The notes beneath the pieces were generated by a model, which worked only from the letters and a program-made list of their open reading frames with translations, had not been told where the DNA came from and did no database searches. From Pseudomonadota bacterium (GTDB lineage: Bacteria; Pseudomonadota; Gammaproteobacteria; Burkholderiales; Gallionellaceae): a stretch of DNA of 46,720 nucleotides. The translations under genes were made by a program, and so were the position numbers. The stretch covers positions 1-46,720 of the forward strand of contig JAJZTF010000018.1 in assembly GCA_021821945.1 (NCBI GenBank), written 5' to 3'. Shown here one piece after another: positions 7,714-17,664 of the stretch; position 1 is the first letter of the stretch, and each line of letters starts with the position of its first letter.

Positions 7714-10700
7714 ATGAATGCTCCGCGTCCGAGACTGGTCACGCTGCCCGGGCTGATCGGGCTTGCCATAACGGTAAGTGTAGTGCTTGCACTGTTGTAC
7801 CCACAACGCTTCCTTCTAGAGCAAATTCGCTCGAGCGGAAAAGTGGATGAGGTCTCATTGCAGTATATGCGCAACCTGCTGGCTACCGAACCCGGCAATC
7901 ACTCGCTGAGATTGAAGCTTGCGCGCGACTATGCAATGCTTGGTCGATTTGAAGAGGCGCTGGAATTATTGCAGCCACTCTATGCACTGCCTGAATGGCG
8001 GGAAGCAGCGATCGTGGAACAGATCGACATCCTTGAAAAAATGTTATGGCAGGCTAAGCCAGGCAGCCCCGAAAGGGAGAAAAAGCTGAACCTCCTGAGA
8101 AAGGCGCTGCATGGAAACGAGGACCGCATCTTCAGTGCAGATGCACTTCGCAAATTTGCAGACGCAGCAGGATACGCAGGCGAAACGGGACTCGTGCAAC
8201 AAACTGTCAAACGTCTTGTTCAGATCAATCCCGACCAGGCAAATCTCGACCTCGCAGCCAAAGTGACCGAAGAAACCGGACAATACCTTGACAGCGCGGG
8301 TTACCAGTGGCGCGCCTGCCAACTGCTTTCCACTCCGTCAGCAAAAACGGCCTGTATCCTGCAGACAATAAGGATATTGCAGGCAGGCGGACTGGGCAAG
8401 CAGGGGTTGCAATGGATCAGACTGCTGCCGGCAAACGAATGGAGTCACCCGGATGTGTTGTACAGCCTGACCCGCCTGGCAATGGCTTCAAACCTCCCAG
8501 CGGAGGCGGATGGATTTGCTGCAATGCTCATGGCACAGTCATCCGGCTCAGTCGCTGCCTATGCCCCCGCGCACTTTGAGCTGGCATACACCGCATTTCT
8601 CGGAAACCGTGATCTGCCGCGCGCATTCGATGCCGCGCGCATCGCGGTTGAACAAGAGCCTGACAGCCCCGTGTGGCGCGAGCGTCTTGCGCAGGTCGCA
8701 GAATGGACGAATCAGCCGGAAATTGCGATGGCGCAATGGCGCTGGCTGGCGCTGCATCAAGGCAAGGAATCCGCCTGGCAGTCATGGATGAGGCTGGCAG
8801 GCGGGCTGTTTGACTATGCGGCTCAAATCACCGGCTTGCAGCACATGAGCCATGAAAATGACGACAGGTATGCGCGTAGGATCGTGAAACTCTACGAGGA
8901 TCTGGGGCAGCCGGAGGGCGCACTGGCCTGGTTGAAAACGCAGGGTGACCTGGCAAGGCATCCCGATTTGCTTCTGCTTCGAGCGGAAGTCCTGATGCAC
9001 CTGGGACGCGATGCCGAGGCGATTTCAACATACAGGCAGTATCTCAAACAGAATGTCGCCAGCCCCGATCTGGCCGTGAGAATTTCCGGCATGATGATGC
9101 GGGCAGGCCTGTACAGGGAGGCTTTTGACGTGCTGAAGAAAAGCCGGGCGCAGGCAAAGCCGAAAGATCAGTCGTTTTGGCTGAATCTCGGCGAACTGGC
9201 ATGGCAGCAAAAAAATGATGATGAGGTTATCGCGGCTTATAGGGTGTTAAGCGACTCGCCCGATGCCGAATTGTTTGAACGACAGCGTCTGTTTATGGCC
9301 ATAAAACACGGCAATCCCAAATTGGCCGCGCAGACGGCAGAGCGTTACTGGCTGAAATCAGCGCAAATCGAATTGTTTATGGATGCGGCCAGCACCTATG
9401 CCGAACTGAACGACTGGCGGGAAGTCAAGCGCCTGTACGAAAGGGCCGAGGCGCTCAATCTGCGTGAATATCGCAGGAATTTTCAGTATGTGTCACTACG
9501 CGCCGAGATGCACCAGCATCAGGGAAATCTTGCTGCCGCAGTGCAGGACAGGGAATTCCTGGTGCGGCATTTTCCCGCGAGTGCAGGCGCAAAGGAGTCG
9601 TTGCTGTGGTTGCTGCTGGATACGCATCAGAGTGGCAGACTCGAATACTACCTGCATAAATGGACACGACTCATAGGGCGCACGCCCAGCTTATGGGATG
9701 TCTATGCGGCCGGACAACTCGCGCTGGGGAATACGGATGGTGCCCTCATGGTATACAGGCGCACCGTGAAATCCCATGAAAAGGATGATCTGTGGATGTT
9801 GAATTATGCAGACGCACTGGAAGCCGCAGGGCAAAAGGATAGCGCATGGAAAATACGCCGTCAGATTTGGCAGCAGCGCTTTGCCCGGAAATCGGCTTGG
9901 CGCAACATACAGGCGCACGATATCGAAGCACTGCGCCTGTTGCTGCTCGATGAGCCTGCGCTGGGTCAGGGCGTGCTTTGGAAATTGCTGCGCGAAAATA
10001 CGCCGGCATTAAAACAAAACACCCAGTTTATCGAACTCGCGACGGCTTGGCTCAACGATCACGATCAAAACGATGCAATGCACAGATGGCTCTTGCATCG
10101 CTATGCCAACTGGCTCAATACCCCGTTGGGAGTGCGCATCTCGGATGCGCTGGCAAGACATGACCGAGAAGCAGCGCAGGAGATACTCGGTCAGGAGGCC
10201 ATACCTGCCAATGACAGGATGAATCTTTCATATCTGGCAGAACGCTACAACGATGCCGCCGAACTGGCGTTCGGTGCGATGGATCGTGCAAGACACGATG
10301 AATCCATGTACGAACAAGCAGCTCCGATGTTGCTGCATAACGACCATACGCTGGGCGCGATGACAGCCTTCAGAAATCTTTATGACTACAAGGAAATGGA
10401 GCGCAGCATCAACACGACCGGCCAGCGCATAGGCGGATTAAAGCTCGACCTTAGCCTGCACCAGACCAGCCGGTTTGGCGCCAACCCTGCGATACTCGCC
10501 TATGCGCCCAACGAAACGGGCGGCGAAATTTCTTTGCATCAGATTGGCAGTGCCTATGTAAACACACTGACCTTGAAGTTGAGCCAGTCGCTAAACACCC
10601 AGGCCGGCATCCTGTTTTCGCAGATGCGTCAAATCGGATCTCGCCTGAGATTGAAGATCGAAATGGCCTATAATGATGTAGCCAATGAGACGCCGCTGAT

Positions 10701-11280
10701 GCGCCTGATCGGACGGCGGAACCAGATCGCGTTGCAGAGCAACTACCGGATAGACGACAGGAATGAATTGGAAACGCGCGGCGAGCTCAACCAATATCAC
10801 AGCATTGATCAGCAGCACATGGGAAGCGGGCAGTCATTTTCCACGACACTGACGCATCACTTGAGCGATGCTCATCCCGCACTGCAGGGTATCGTGAACG
10901 GAACATGGAGCACGTTTCAGGCTGCAGGCACCTTGCTTTCTGGCAGAACAGCCAGCCTGATCCCGCCCGGACAACCCAATAATCCCGGCTATTTTCTGCC
11001 GCAAAATATACATGAGATTTCTACATACGCACATGTCGGGGACATGATCGACAGCAGTCTGCCTGCACGTGATTTCGAGTACATGGGGGAGGTCGGTAGA
11101 TACTATGATACGGTTTACGGCGGGGGCTGGCGCATGAATGCCGGCATCGCCGGACGCGTGATTGGCGCAGATCGTTTGCAGGTTTTCCTCCGCTATGACC
11201 AGGGAGCGTATCGCCAGGGGGCCAACGAGCAATTTGTGCCCACTTTGGAAGCTGGTGTGGTTTATACGTTGCATTATTAA
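7714..11280 (+). CDS. pelB: PelB: TPR scaffold and outer-membrane porin for Pel export
   Basis: 1188 residues with this start (P. aeruginosa PelB is 1193). One inner-membrane anchor lies near the N-terminus (LPGLIGLAITVSVVLALLYP). A very long helical TPR region fills most of the protein, and a C-terminal beta-barrel (about the last 300 residues) has alternating aromatic strands and ends in an aromatic-rich VVYTLHY. PelB guides secreted polymer to PelA and exports it through the barrel with PelC. I chose the ATG at 7714, seven bases after the pelA stop and behind GAAAG. The ATG at 7669, overlapping pelA, would add 15 residues and is the main alternative. Confidence 0.9.
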   Translation: MNAPRPRLVTLPGLIGLAITVSVVLALLYPQRFLLEQIRSSGKVDEVSLQYMRNLLATEPGNHSLRLKLARDYAMLGRFEEALELLQPLYALPEWREAAIVEQIDILEKMLWQAKPGSPEREKKLNLLRKALHGNEDRIFSADALRKFADAAGYAGETGLVQQTVKRLVQINPDQANLDLAAKVTEETGQYLDSAGYQWRACQLLSTPSAKTACILQTIRILQAGGLGKQGLQWIRLLPANEWSHPDVLYSLTRLAMASNLPAEADGFAAMLMAQSSGSVAAYAPAHFELAYTAFLGNRDLPRAFDAARIAVEQEPDSPVWRERLAQVAEWTNQPEIAMAQWRWLALHQGKESAWQSWMRLAGGLFDYAAQITGLQHMSHENDDRYARRIVKLYEDLGQPEGALAWLKTQGDLARHPDLLLLRAEVLMHLGRDAEAISTYRQYLKQNVASPDLAVRISGMMMRAGLYREAFDVLKKSRAQAKPKDQSFWLNLGELAWQQKNDDEVIAAYRVLSDSPDAELFERQRLFMAIKHGNPKLAAQTAERYWLKSAQIELFMDAASTYAELNDWREVKRLYERAEALNLREYRRNFQYVSLRAEMHQHQGNLAAAVQDREFLVRHFPASAGAKESLLWLLLDTHQSGRLEYYLHKWTRLIGRTPSLWDVYAAGQLALGNTDGALMVYRRTVKSHEKDDLWMLNYADALEAAGQKDSAWKIRRQIWQQRFARKSAWRNIQAHDIEALRLLLLDEPALGQGVLWKLLRENTPALKQNTQFIELATAWLNDHDQNDAMHRWLLHRYANWLNTPLGVRISDALARHDREAAQEILGQEAIPANDRMNLSYLAERYNDAAELAFGAMDRARHDESMYEQAAPMLLHNDHTLGAMTAFRNLYDYKEMERSINTTGQRIGGLKLDLSLHQTSRFGANPAILAYAPNETGGEISLHQIGSAYVNTLTLKLSQSLNTQAGILFSQMRQIGSRLRLKIEMAYNDVANETPLMRLIGRRNQIALQSNYRIDDRNELETRGELNQYHSIDQQHMGSGQSFSTTLTHHLSDAHPALQGIVNGTWSTFQAAGTLLSGRTASLIPPGQPNNPGYFLPQNIHEISTYAHVGDMIDSSLPARDFEYMGEVGRYYDTVYGGGWRMNAGIAGRVIGADRLQVFLRYDQGAYRQGANEQFVPTLEAGVVYTLHY

Positions 11281-11298
11281 TCATTCGAAAGGAAGAGC

Positions 11299-11811
11299 AT
11301 GAAACGCTTGCTGATCATTTTACTATTGCTGCTGGCTGGTTGCGCTATCACAGACAGCAGCCAAGTGCCTGCGTTGGACAAGGATGCGAAATGGGCACTG
11401 TTGCCGATGGAAAATCATACTGAAACGCCTCAGGCTGCTTTGCGCATGGAAGCGATCACCGAGACACTCTTCCGCGCCAAAGGCGCGATGTCGCTAAAAA
11501 CCTATCCATCCACGCTGAGCCAGGACAGCTTGTTCGAACCGGCCGATGACAAGGCGCTTGAGACAGCCCTAAGCTGGGCGCAGCAATCCGGCGCGCGCTA
11601 TGCAATCACCGGGGCTGTGAACGAGTGGCGATACAAGACCGGTGTCGACGGCGAGCCCGCAGTGGGTCTGACGATAAAAATCATCGATGTTCAGACCCAC
11701 CAGGTGATATGGAGTGCTGCTGGCGCACGCACGGGATGGGGACGCGAGGCAGTCAGCGCGGTTGCCCAGAAATTGCTGGAAAAGCTGACAGACGGCATCC
11801 GGCTGAGATGA
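11299..11811 (+). CDS. pelC: PelC: outer-membrane lipoprotein of Pel secretion
   Basis: 170 residues (172 in P. aeruginosa). A signal peptide ends in the lipobox LAGC, so Cys15 or so is lipidated. The rest has the tolB-like alpha/beta fold pattern of PelC (ALLPMENHTETPQAALR; GARYAITGAVNEW; TIKIIDVQTHQVIWS). PelC forms a 12-membered ring on the periplasmic face of the outer membrane that funnels the polymer to the PelB barrel. It follows pelB after 18 bases with a GGAAGAG ribosome binding site, and its stop overlaps the pelD start (ATGA). Confidence 0.9.
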   Translation: MKRLLIILLLLLAGCAITDSSQVPALDKDAKWALLPMENHTETPQAALRMEAITETLFRAKGAMSLKTYPSTLSQDSLFEPADDKALETALSWAQQSGARYAITGAVNEWRYKTGVDGEPAVGLTIKIIDVQTHQVIWSAAGARTGWGREAVSAVAQKLLEKLTDGIRLR

Positions 11812-13139
11812 ATTTTTACCGGCATCTGTTGCCGCAAGGCGGCAGGTATTACGGGCAATGGCTGGAGACATTGTTCATCAGCGTGGCAGCACTTTTTCTG
11901 TCATACAGTACACAGCCTGATGACCCCTTCAATACTCATACCTTCCCGTGGGTGTGGATGGCACCCTTGCTGATTGCGCTGCGCTATGGTGTGCTGATGG
12001 GCATAGTCTCGGTATTGATATTTCTGGCTGGCTGGATCACATTGACGACAGAACAGAAATTGGATTACGTGATGTTTCCCCGTCTCACCTTCATAGGCGG
12101 TACACTGATGGTGATGATCAGCGGAGAGTTCTGCAGCGGATGGCTGATCCGCATGCGGCGCATCAGGGAATTGCAGCATTACACGGAGCAGCGTCTGGAA
12201 CTGCTCACCAGGCGCCTTTACCTGCTCAGTCTCTCTCATGACCGTCTTGAGCAGGATCTGATCGGTCGCCCGGCCAGCTTGCGCGAAGGTCTGAAGGAGC
12301 TGCACCGCATCATGCCTACAGGAGAGGGGCTGCCTGGCGCACAACTGTACCTGTCACTGGTTGTGCACCAGTGCAATCTCAGCGTTGCTGGACTGCATGC
12401 AGTCGTAGATGGAAAGATCAACCCGCAGCCTGCAGCCGAAATGGGTGCATTCACCCCTATCGATGATAACGATCCTCTCATCGCTCATTGCATGGAGAGC
12501 GGCGAACTGGTTCATATCGATATTGAAGAGAATCTGAGCAAACTGCCCAGCCGCTATCTGGTAGCGGTCCCTGCAAAAACGGCAGAAGGACATATCGTTG
12601 CAATCATGGCAGTCGAAAAAATCCCGTTTTTTGCACTGCAGAGTGAAAACATGCAGACGCTGTCCGTGTTGACAAGCTATTATGCCGACACCATCACAGC
12701 CAGTGAATTCGCACCCTACCTGACAGACAGGCTCAAGGATTGCCCTGTTGATTTTTTCAAAGCGCTGCATACGCTGGCACATCTGCAGCGAGACATGGAA
12801 ATCAGCAGCATGCTGGTGGGTTTTGTGGCCCCCGACAATGCGGAAAGCGTCGAACTATTGAAATTCATCGCCAGTGCAGTGCGCGGCCTGGATGAGACAT
12901 GGACATTGACCAGAGGCGACTTGCGCATCTGCCTGGTGCTGCTGCCCTTGACCAGAGAGCGCGCGCTTGGTGGTTATCTGGAGAGAATAGAGCGCATCTT
13001 TGTCGAGCGCTTCGGCAGGCGTGTTGGTCAGGCGGGGATACGCACTCGTTCCGTTGCGCTTGACCAAAACCAGGCCAATGAGATGTTGGAAAATTTCATT
13101 CAGGCACTAATCAAAGGCAGCCATGATCTTCGGCAATAA
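11808..13139 (+). CDS. pelD: PelD: c-di-GMP receptor of the Pel synthase
   Basis: 443 residues (455 in P. aeruginosa). About four N-terminal membrane helices (20-115) are followed by a short coiled coil (120-150), a GAF domain (about 165-300) and a degenerate GGDEF domain. The GGDEF catalytic motif is absent, but an I-site-like RGLD is present at 359-362 (AVRGLDETW), the motif that binds c-di-GMP in PelD of P. aeruginosa. Binding switches on polymer synthesis by PelF within the PelDEFG inner-membrane complex. The start overlaps the pelC stop (ATGA). Conservation of RGLD makes post-translational c-di-GMP control likely here too. Confidence 0.92.
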   Translation: MNFYRHLLPQGGRYYGQWLETLFISVAALFLSYSTQPDDPFNTHTFPWVWMAPLLIALRYGVLMGIVSVLIFLAGWITLTTEQKLDYVMFPRLTFIGGTLMVMISGEFCSGWLIRMRRIRELQHYTEQRLELLTRRLYLLSLSHDRLEQDLIGRPASLREGLKELHRIMPTGEGLPGAQLYLSLVVHQCNLSVAGLHAVVDGKINPQPAAEMGAFTPIDDNDPLIAHCMESGELVHIDIEENLSKLPSRYLVAVPAKTAEGHIVAIMAVEKIPFFALQSENMQTLSVLTSYYADTITASEFAPYLTDRLKDCPVDFFKALHTLAHLQRDMEISSMLVGFVAPDNAESVELLKFIASAVRGLDETWTLTRGDLRICLVLLPLTRERALGGYLERIERIFVERFGRRVGQAGIRTRSVALDQNQANEMLENFIQALIKGSHDLRQ

Positions 13140-14124
13140 ACTTGTCCTGGCCCTCATCATTCTGGAATGCAGCGCATTTTTCATACTGATGCAGCAGATT
13201 GCCATTCCCCTGCAGCTGCTGGGTTTTGTGCTGCTGCATGCCGCAGCATCATTCATTGCAGCGCAGTTGGTTTTGCTGTTCCTGCCAAAACATTATCGTC
13301 AGCCCAGGCGAGCGATATCGGGATTGTTTTTTTTGCTGGCCTTTTTTGTACCGCTGCTCTCGCTTATTGCGATGTTTTCGATCGTGGTGCTGGTCCATTT
13401 TTTCAACAAACCCGGTTTCAATTATCCTTTCATCAGAATCGAATTGCCCAAATTCACATTGGGGGGCGCCGGCATTCGTCATGCATTGGGCGAAGGCGCG
13501 ATACGCACACGCTTGAATACACCAGGTCTACCGACTGAAGTGCGTGTGAAGGCACTGCTCTCCGCTCATGCGATGTCAGCGCGATTTTCCATTCCAATGC
13601 TGAAGGAGTTGCTGGGAGACGAGGCTGATGATCTTCGACTGCTTGCCTATGGAATGCTGGATCAGCGTGAAAAAACCTTGAATGCACTGATACACGATGC
13701 ATTGGAAAAACTTCAGGGTACCCATGAACCTGGCTTGCGTGAGCTTTATCAGAAGCAGCTGGCCGAGCTTTATTGGACATTCGCATATGAGGGGCTTAGT
13801 GAAGGAGACATACTGGTCTACATGCTCACCCAAGCCGAGCGCTATGCGCGCGAGGCGCTTGAGAACAGAGAAGACGGCGACCTTTGTGTATTGCTTGCAC
13901 AAATCTTGATCAGGCAGGAAAAATATCAGGAGGCCGAAGCAGCGTTCAGCCGTGCGATAGAGCTCGGCATGCCATTGATGCGTATACAGCCTTACCTTGC
14001 CGAACTGGCTTATCTGCGTCGGGACTATCCGGCAGTACGGCAGCATCTTAGGCAGATGCCCATCAGCAATCAGATTCATCGTATCTCCAACATTCAGCGC
14101 TTTTGGCTGGGAGAAGAAGCATGA
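13123..14124 (+). CDS. pelE: PelE: inner-membrane TPR protein of the Pel synthase
   Basis: 333 residues (329 in P. aeruginosa). The first 95 residues hold about three to four membrane helices (LVLALIILECSAFFIL; LLGFVLLHAAASFIAA; ISGLFFLLAFFVPLLSLIA). The cytoplasmic part is helical, with TPR-like repeats near the end (KYQEAEAAFSRAIELG). PelE joins PelD, PelF and PelG in the synthase/transport complex. The ATG at 13123 lies inside the pelD 3' end, a 17-base overlap, and the stop overlaps pelF by ATGA, so translation is probably coupled. Confidence 0.88.
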   Translation: MIFGNKLVLALIILECSAFFILMQQIAIPLQLLGFVLLHAAASFIAAQLVLLFLPKHYRQPRRAISGLFFLLAFFVPLLSLIAMFSIVVLVHFFNKPGFNYPFIRIELPKFTLGGAGIRHALGEGAIRTRLNTPGLPTEVRVKALLSAHAMSARFSIPMLKELLGDEADDLRLLAYGMLDQREKTLNALIHDALEKLQGTHEPGLRELYQKQLAELYWTFAYEGLSEGDILVYMLTQAERYAREALENREDGDLCVLLAQILIRQEKYQEAEAAFSRAIELGMPLMRIQPYLAELAYLRRDYPAVRQHLRQMPISNQIHRISNIQRFWLGEEA

Positions 14125-15620
14125 GTCTCCCTGTGACAGAAGAAGCGGATATTGCGCTGTTGCTGGAAGGGACATTTCCCTATGTGAGCGGTGGCGTGTC
14201 AAGCTGGGTGAATCAGATCATCAAGGCCTACCCTGAATATCGCTTTGCGGTGGTATTCCTGGGCAGCAGTCCACAGGACTATGGCGAGATGAAATATTCG
14301 CTTCCCGGCAATGTCGTACATTTTGAAGCACATTACCTGTATGACGCGCATGCCAAGCCCCCGGTCAAGGCAGAAGCAGGCGATCCCATGATGGCTGAGC
14401 ATGTGGTTTTGATGCACCAATCATTTCGCTTTTCCCAGAACAATACCGCCTGCATTTTTGCGCAGATGGCAAAGCTGTTGGAACAGGGCAACATCAACGA
14501 GGCATTCTTTCTATATAGCCAGCAGGCATGGCAGTTCATTACACAAAGCTATCAGGAATACTGCACCGACCCTTCTTTCATCGACTATTTCTGGACAGTA
14601 CGCACGATGCATTCGCCCATCTGGGCCATGGAAGAAATCGCTTCTAACCTGATTCCCGTGCGCGCCTATCATACCGTTTCGACAGGCTATGCCGGATTCC
14701 TCGGCGGTTTATTGAAGGCACGCACCGGCAAACCGCTCATCCTGTCGGAGCACGGCATCTATACCAAGGAACGAAAAATCGATTTGTACCAGAGCGCATG
14801 GATACGCGACAATCGCAATATCTTCGAGAAAGATCCAACCGAGGTCAGCTATTTTCGAGAGTTGTGGGTGCGCTTCTATTCCTCTCTTGGGCGGCTATGT
14901 TATCACCAGGCAGACAGGATCACCGCATTGTATGAGGCCAACCGCCAGCGCCAAGTCAGCGATGGCGCACCGGCTGAACGCACCCGCGTAATACCCAACG
15001 GCATCAACCTTGCGCGTTTCCAACACTTGCGCGCCAAGCGCCCAGAAACGCCGCCACCCATTTTATGTTTGATCGGCCGCGTCGTGGCTATCAAGGATGT
15101 CAAAACCTTCATACGCATGATGCGCAGCGTGATCAACAGGATGCCTGATGCCGAAGGCTGGATTGCGGGCCCGGAAGATGAAGACCCGGATTATGCAGAA
15201 GAATGCCGCGAGCTCGTGATCAGCCTTGGCCTCACAGGTAAAGTCAAGTTCCTGGGGTTTCAAAAGGTTGAGGTGGTATTGGAGAAAATCGGGTTGGTCG
15301 TGCTCTCTTCCATCAGCGAGGCACTGCCGCTGGTCGTGCTGGAGGGTTACGCGGCAGGCGTGCCTGCATTGACGACCGATGTGGGCGCTTGCAGCCAGCT
15401 GGTTTACGGGGTGACGCCTGAAGACCGGGCATTGGGTGCAGCGGGAACTGTCGTGCGGATTGCCGATCCGCAGGCAATGGCGGCAGCAGCCATCGAATTG
15501 TTGCGCCCGGAAAACTGGGTTGCTGCGCGGGATGCAGCCATTGCAAGAGTGGAGCGCTATTACACGGAAGCGCAGATGTTTGATGAATTCAGGCAAATCT
15601 ATGAAGAGGCGCTGTTGTAA
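14121..15620 (+). CDS. pelF: PelF: cytoplasmic Pel glycosyltransferase (GT4)
   Basis: 499 residues (507 in P. aeruginosa). A GT-B fold glycosyltransferase of family 4. The N-terminal part has LEGTFPYVSGGVSSWV, and the middle carries the PelF-type HGIYTKERK. The C-terminal nucleotide-binding domain has the EX7E motif with Glu400 and Glu408 (EALPLVVLE). It polymerises N-acetylhexosamine from UDP-sugars into Pel. No UDP-sugar epimerase (such as pelX) is next to the operon. The start is set by the ATGA overlap with pelE; pelG starts on the last base of the pelF stop codon. Confidence 0.93.
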   Translation: MSLPVTEEADIALLLEGTFPYVSGGVSSWVNQIIKAYPEYRFAVVFLGSSPQDYGEMKYSLPGNVVHFEAHYLYDAHAKPPVKAEAGDPMMAEHVVLMHQSFRFSQNNTACIFAQMAKLLEQGNINEAFFLYSQQAWQFITQSYQEYCTDPSFIDYFWTVRTMHSPIWAMEEIASNLIPVRAYHTVSTGYAGFLGGLLKARTGKPLILSEHGIYTKERKIDLYQSAWIRDNRNIFEKDPTEVSYFRELWVRFYSSLGRLCYHQADRITALYEANRQRQVSDGAPAERTRVIPNGINLARFQHLRAKRPETPPPILCLIGRVVAIKDVKTFIRMMRSVINRMPDAEGWIAGPEDEDPDYAEECRELVISLGLTGKVKFLGFQKVEVVLEKIGLVVLSSISEALPLVVLEGYAAGVPALTTDVGACSQLVYGVTPEDRALGAAGTVVRIADPQAMAAAAIELLRPENWVAARDAAIARVERYYTEAQMFDEFRQIYEEALL

Positions 15621-16993
15621 TGGCGGGCATCGGTTTTGAAATCAGGAAAATCCTGAAGCGCGACAGTTACCTGTCAGTGTTCAGCGCCTATGCCTATGCC
15701 GGGATCATCGGTTCCGGCCCCTGGGTATTGTCCATACTCGGTGTTCTTCTCATCGGCCTCATGAGCCTGGGCGTAGTATTGCCGGAGGTACTCATCACGC
15801 AATTCCAGGTCACGGTCACCCACTTGATTGCGATGAGCCTGATATTGACGGGTTTTCTGCAACTGGGTTTCACACGCTACATCGCTGACCGGCTATATCT
15901 CAAGGAGATCGATGCCATTTTGCCGAATTTCATGGGCGCCATATTCATCACCATGCTGGTGTCAGGCCTGATAGGCATGGCTTTGGCAGCGTTTGCCTTT
16001 CCGCAGCAGGATGCGCTTTACCGCATCCTGCTGATCGCCAATTTCGTGGTGCTATGCAATATATGGATAGCCACCATTTTCCTGTCCGGCATGAAAAATT
16101 ACAAAGCCATCCTGATACTTTATGCAATGGGTTACAGCCTTGCCGTGATCGCCGCCATTCTGCTGCGCGGCCTCGGGCTGGACGGATTGCTGCTCGGCAT
16201 CCTGGTTGGGCATTTTTCGTTGTTCAGCGGCATGATGTTGTTCATCATCCGATCCTACCCGTCCAACCGTTTTGTCGAATTCGACTTCCTAGAAGAAAAG
16301 CGCATGTTCGTTTCACTGATATGGACAGGATTTTTCTTCAACCTCGGCACATGGATAGACAAATACATATTCTGGTATTCGCCATTGACCGGCCAGAAAG
16401 TGATCGGCGCGTTCCATGCCTCGCTGATCTACGACCTGCCCATTTTCCTGGCCTATCTCTCCATCATCCCGGGCATGGCGGTATTCCTGGTGCGCATGGA
16501 AACAGATTTCGTCGAGTATTACCAGAAATTCTACGACGCAGTGCGGGACGGCGGCACGCTCGATTACATCGAGGAGATGCGCGACGAGATGGTGGGAATC
16601 GCCCGCCAGGGGATTTTCGAAATCATCAAGGTCCAGTCGATTGCGGTTCTGGTCGTTTTTGTCACAGCCCCCGCGTTGCTGCGGTTCATCGGTATCTCGC
16701 AATACTATATTTCGTTGTTGTATGTCGATGTCGTCGCAGCAGGGCTGCAGGTGGTATTCCTGGGTGTCATCAATGTACTGTTTTATCTGGACAAGCGCAT
16801 GATCTCGCTGGTTCTGACTGCACTATTCTCCGGGCTGAACCTGATATTCAGCCTGCTCAGCATACACCTTGGTGCAAGTTGGTATGGCTACGGTTTTGCC
16901 GTCTCTTTGCTCATCACACTCGTTGTAGGTCTGTACTGGCTGGACCGCAAGCTGGCGGTACTGGAATATGAGACCTTCATGCTGCAGAAATAG
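15620..16993 (+). CDS. pelG: PelG: Pel polysaccharide inner-membrane transporter
   Basis: 457 residues (456 in P. aeruginosa). It begins MAGIGFEIRKIL, the typical PelG opening, and has about twelve membrane helices across its length in the pattern of the MATE/flippase-like polysaccharide exporters. It moves the growing polymer across the inner membrane together with PelD and PelE. The ATG shares one base with the pelF stop codon. It is the last gene of the operon; the next gene is on the opposite strand 16 bases on, and no strong terminator hairpin is visible in that gap. Confidence 0.92.
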   Translation: MAGIGFEIRKILKRDSYLSVFSAYAYAGIIGSGPWVLSILGVLLIGLMSLGVVLPEVLITQFQVTVTHLIAMSLILTGFLQLGFTRYIADRLYLKEIDAILPNFMGAIFITMLVSGLIGMALAAFAFPQQDALYRILLIANFVVLCNIWIATIFLSGMKNYKAILILYAMGYSLAVIAAILLRGLGLDGLLLGILVGHFSLFSGMMLFIIRSYPSNRFVEFDFLEEKRMFVSLIWTGFFFNLGTWIDKYIFWYSPLTGQKVIGAFHASLIYDLPIFLAYLSIIPGMAVFLVRMETDFVEYYQKFYDAVRDGGTLDYIEEMRDEMVGIARQGIFEIIKVQSIAVLVVFVTAPALLRFIGISQYYISLLYVDVVAAGLQVVFLGVINVLFYLDKRMISLVLTALFSGLNLIFSLLSIHLGASWYGYGFAVSLLITLVVGLYWLDRKLAVLEYETFMLQK

Positions 16994-17009
16994 ACCAACG
17001 ACAGGCTTT

Positions 17010-17246
17010 TCAGGCCCTATGTCTGAGCGGAACGAGCAGATCCTTCAGGCCGTTGTGGTCGATCTCCTGCATGAGCTGCAATAAGCGCCCGATCTCGCCT
17101 TTGGGGAAACCCTGCCTTGCAAACCAGTTGAGATAATGTCCCGGAAGATCGGCGATCTTGCGACCCTTGTACTTGCCATATGGCATTTCGCGTGTGAGCA
17201 GAAGCTCAAGATGCTCCGGATTCATGCCGGGCAAGGCGCTATTCAT
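17010..17246 (-). CDS. DUF3820 family protein (YpeB-like)
   Basis: 78 residues with the DUF3820 core MPYGKYKGRKIADLPGHYLNWF and the following GFPKGEIGRLLQLMQEI segment (key residues YGKYKGR, DLP and WF). The function of this small conserved family is not established, though it has been linked by profile to quorum-sensing-regulator or nuclease-associated proteins. I chose the ATG at 17246 because CAGGG lies upstream; the ATGs at 17225 and 17321 are alternatives. It converges with pelG and diverges from slyX. Confidence 0.75.
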   Translation of the reverse strand: MNSALPGMNPEHLELLLTREMPYGKYKGRKIADLPGHYLNWFARQGFPKGEIGRLLQLMQEIDHNGLKDLLVPLRHRA

Positions 17247-17455
17247 TAAGCCCTGCCGCACAGTCAGAAAGTGCCTGGCCCCACGGATCACCACGCTCCT
17301 GTCGGGTCGGGTTGATTGCATGGCGATCGATCAGCGGACTTTCGGCGAAACCGAGATGATGTATCTTCATATGTGCGCATCCACAAAAAACCTCCGCCGA
17401 CTTGATTGCTTGCTGCGCTAAAATAGCCGGAAATCACCGAACCATCAACCAATCC

Positions 17456-17662
17456 ATGACCGAAGAACGCATAGAAAAGATCGAGACCAAGCTCGCCTTC
17501 CAGGAAGACCTGATAGAGGAGCTCAACAGGACGGTCTATCAGCAGCAGAAAAAACTGGAACAGCTGGAAGCGACCTGCAAGGCGCTGGCCCGGCACATCG
17601 CCATTCTTGCCGAATCGTCGAGCGAGAACAAGCCTGCGAATGAAATTCCGCCGCACTATTAG
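17456..17662 (+). CDS. slyX: SlyX family protein
   Basis: 68 residues forming a single short coiled coil (IEKIETKLAFQEDLIEELN, then QQQKKLEQLEATCKAL) and ending in the family's diagnostic PPHY. SlyX is a widespread proteobacterial protein of unknown function. The start at MTEERIEK matches the family; an in-frame ATG 18 codons upstream would add a non-conserved leader. The GST gene begins two bases after the stop, so they are probably co-transcribed. Confidence 0.85.
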   Translation: MTEERIEKIETKLAFQEDLIEELNRTVYQQQKKLEQLEATCKALARHIAILAESSSENKPANEIPPHY

Positions 17663-17664
17663 CT

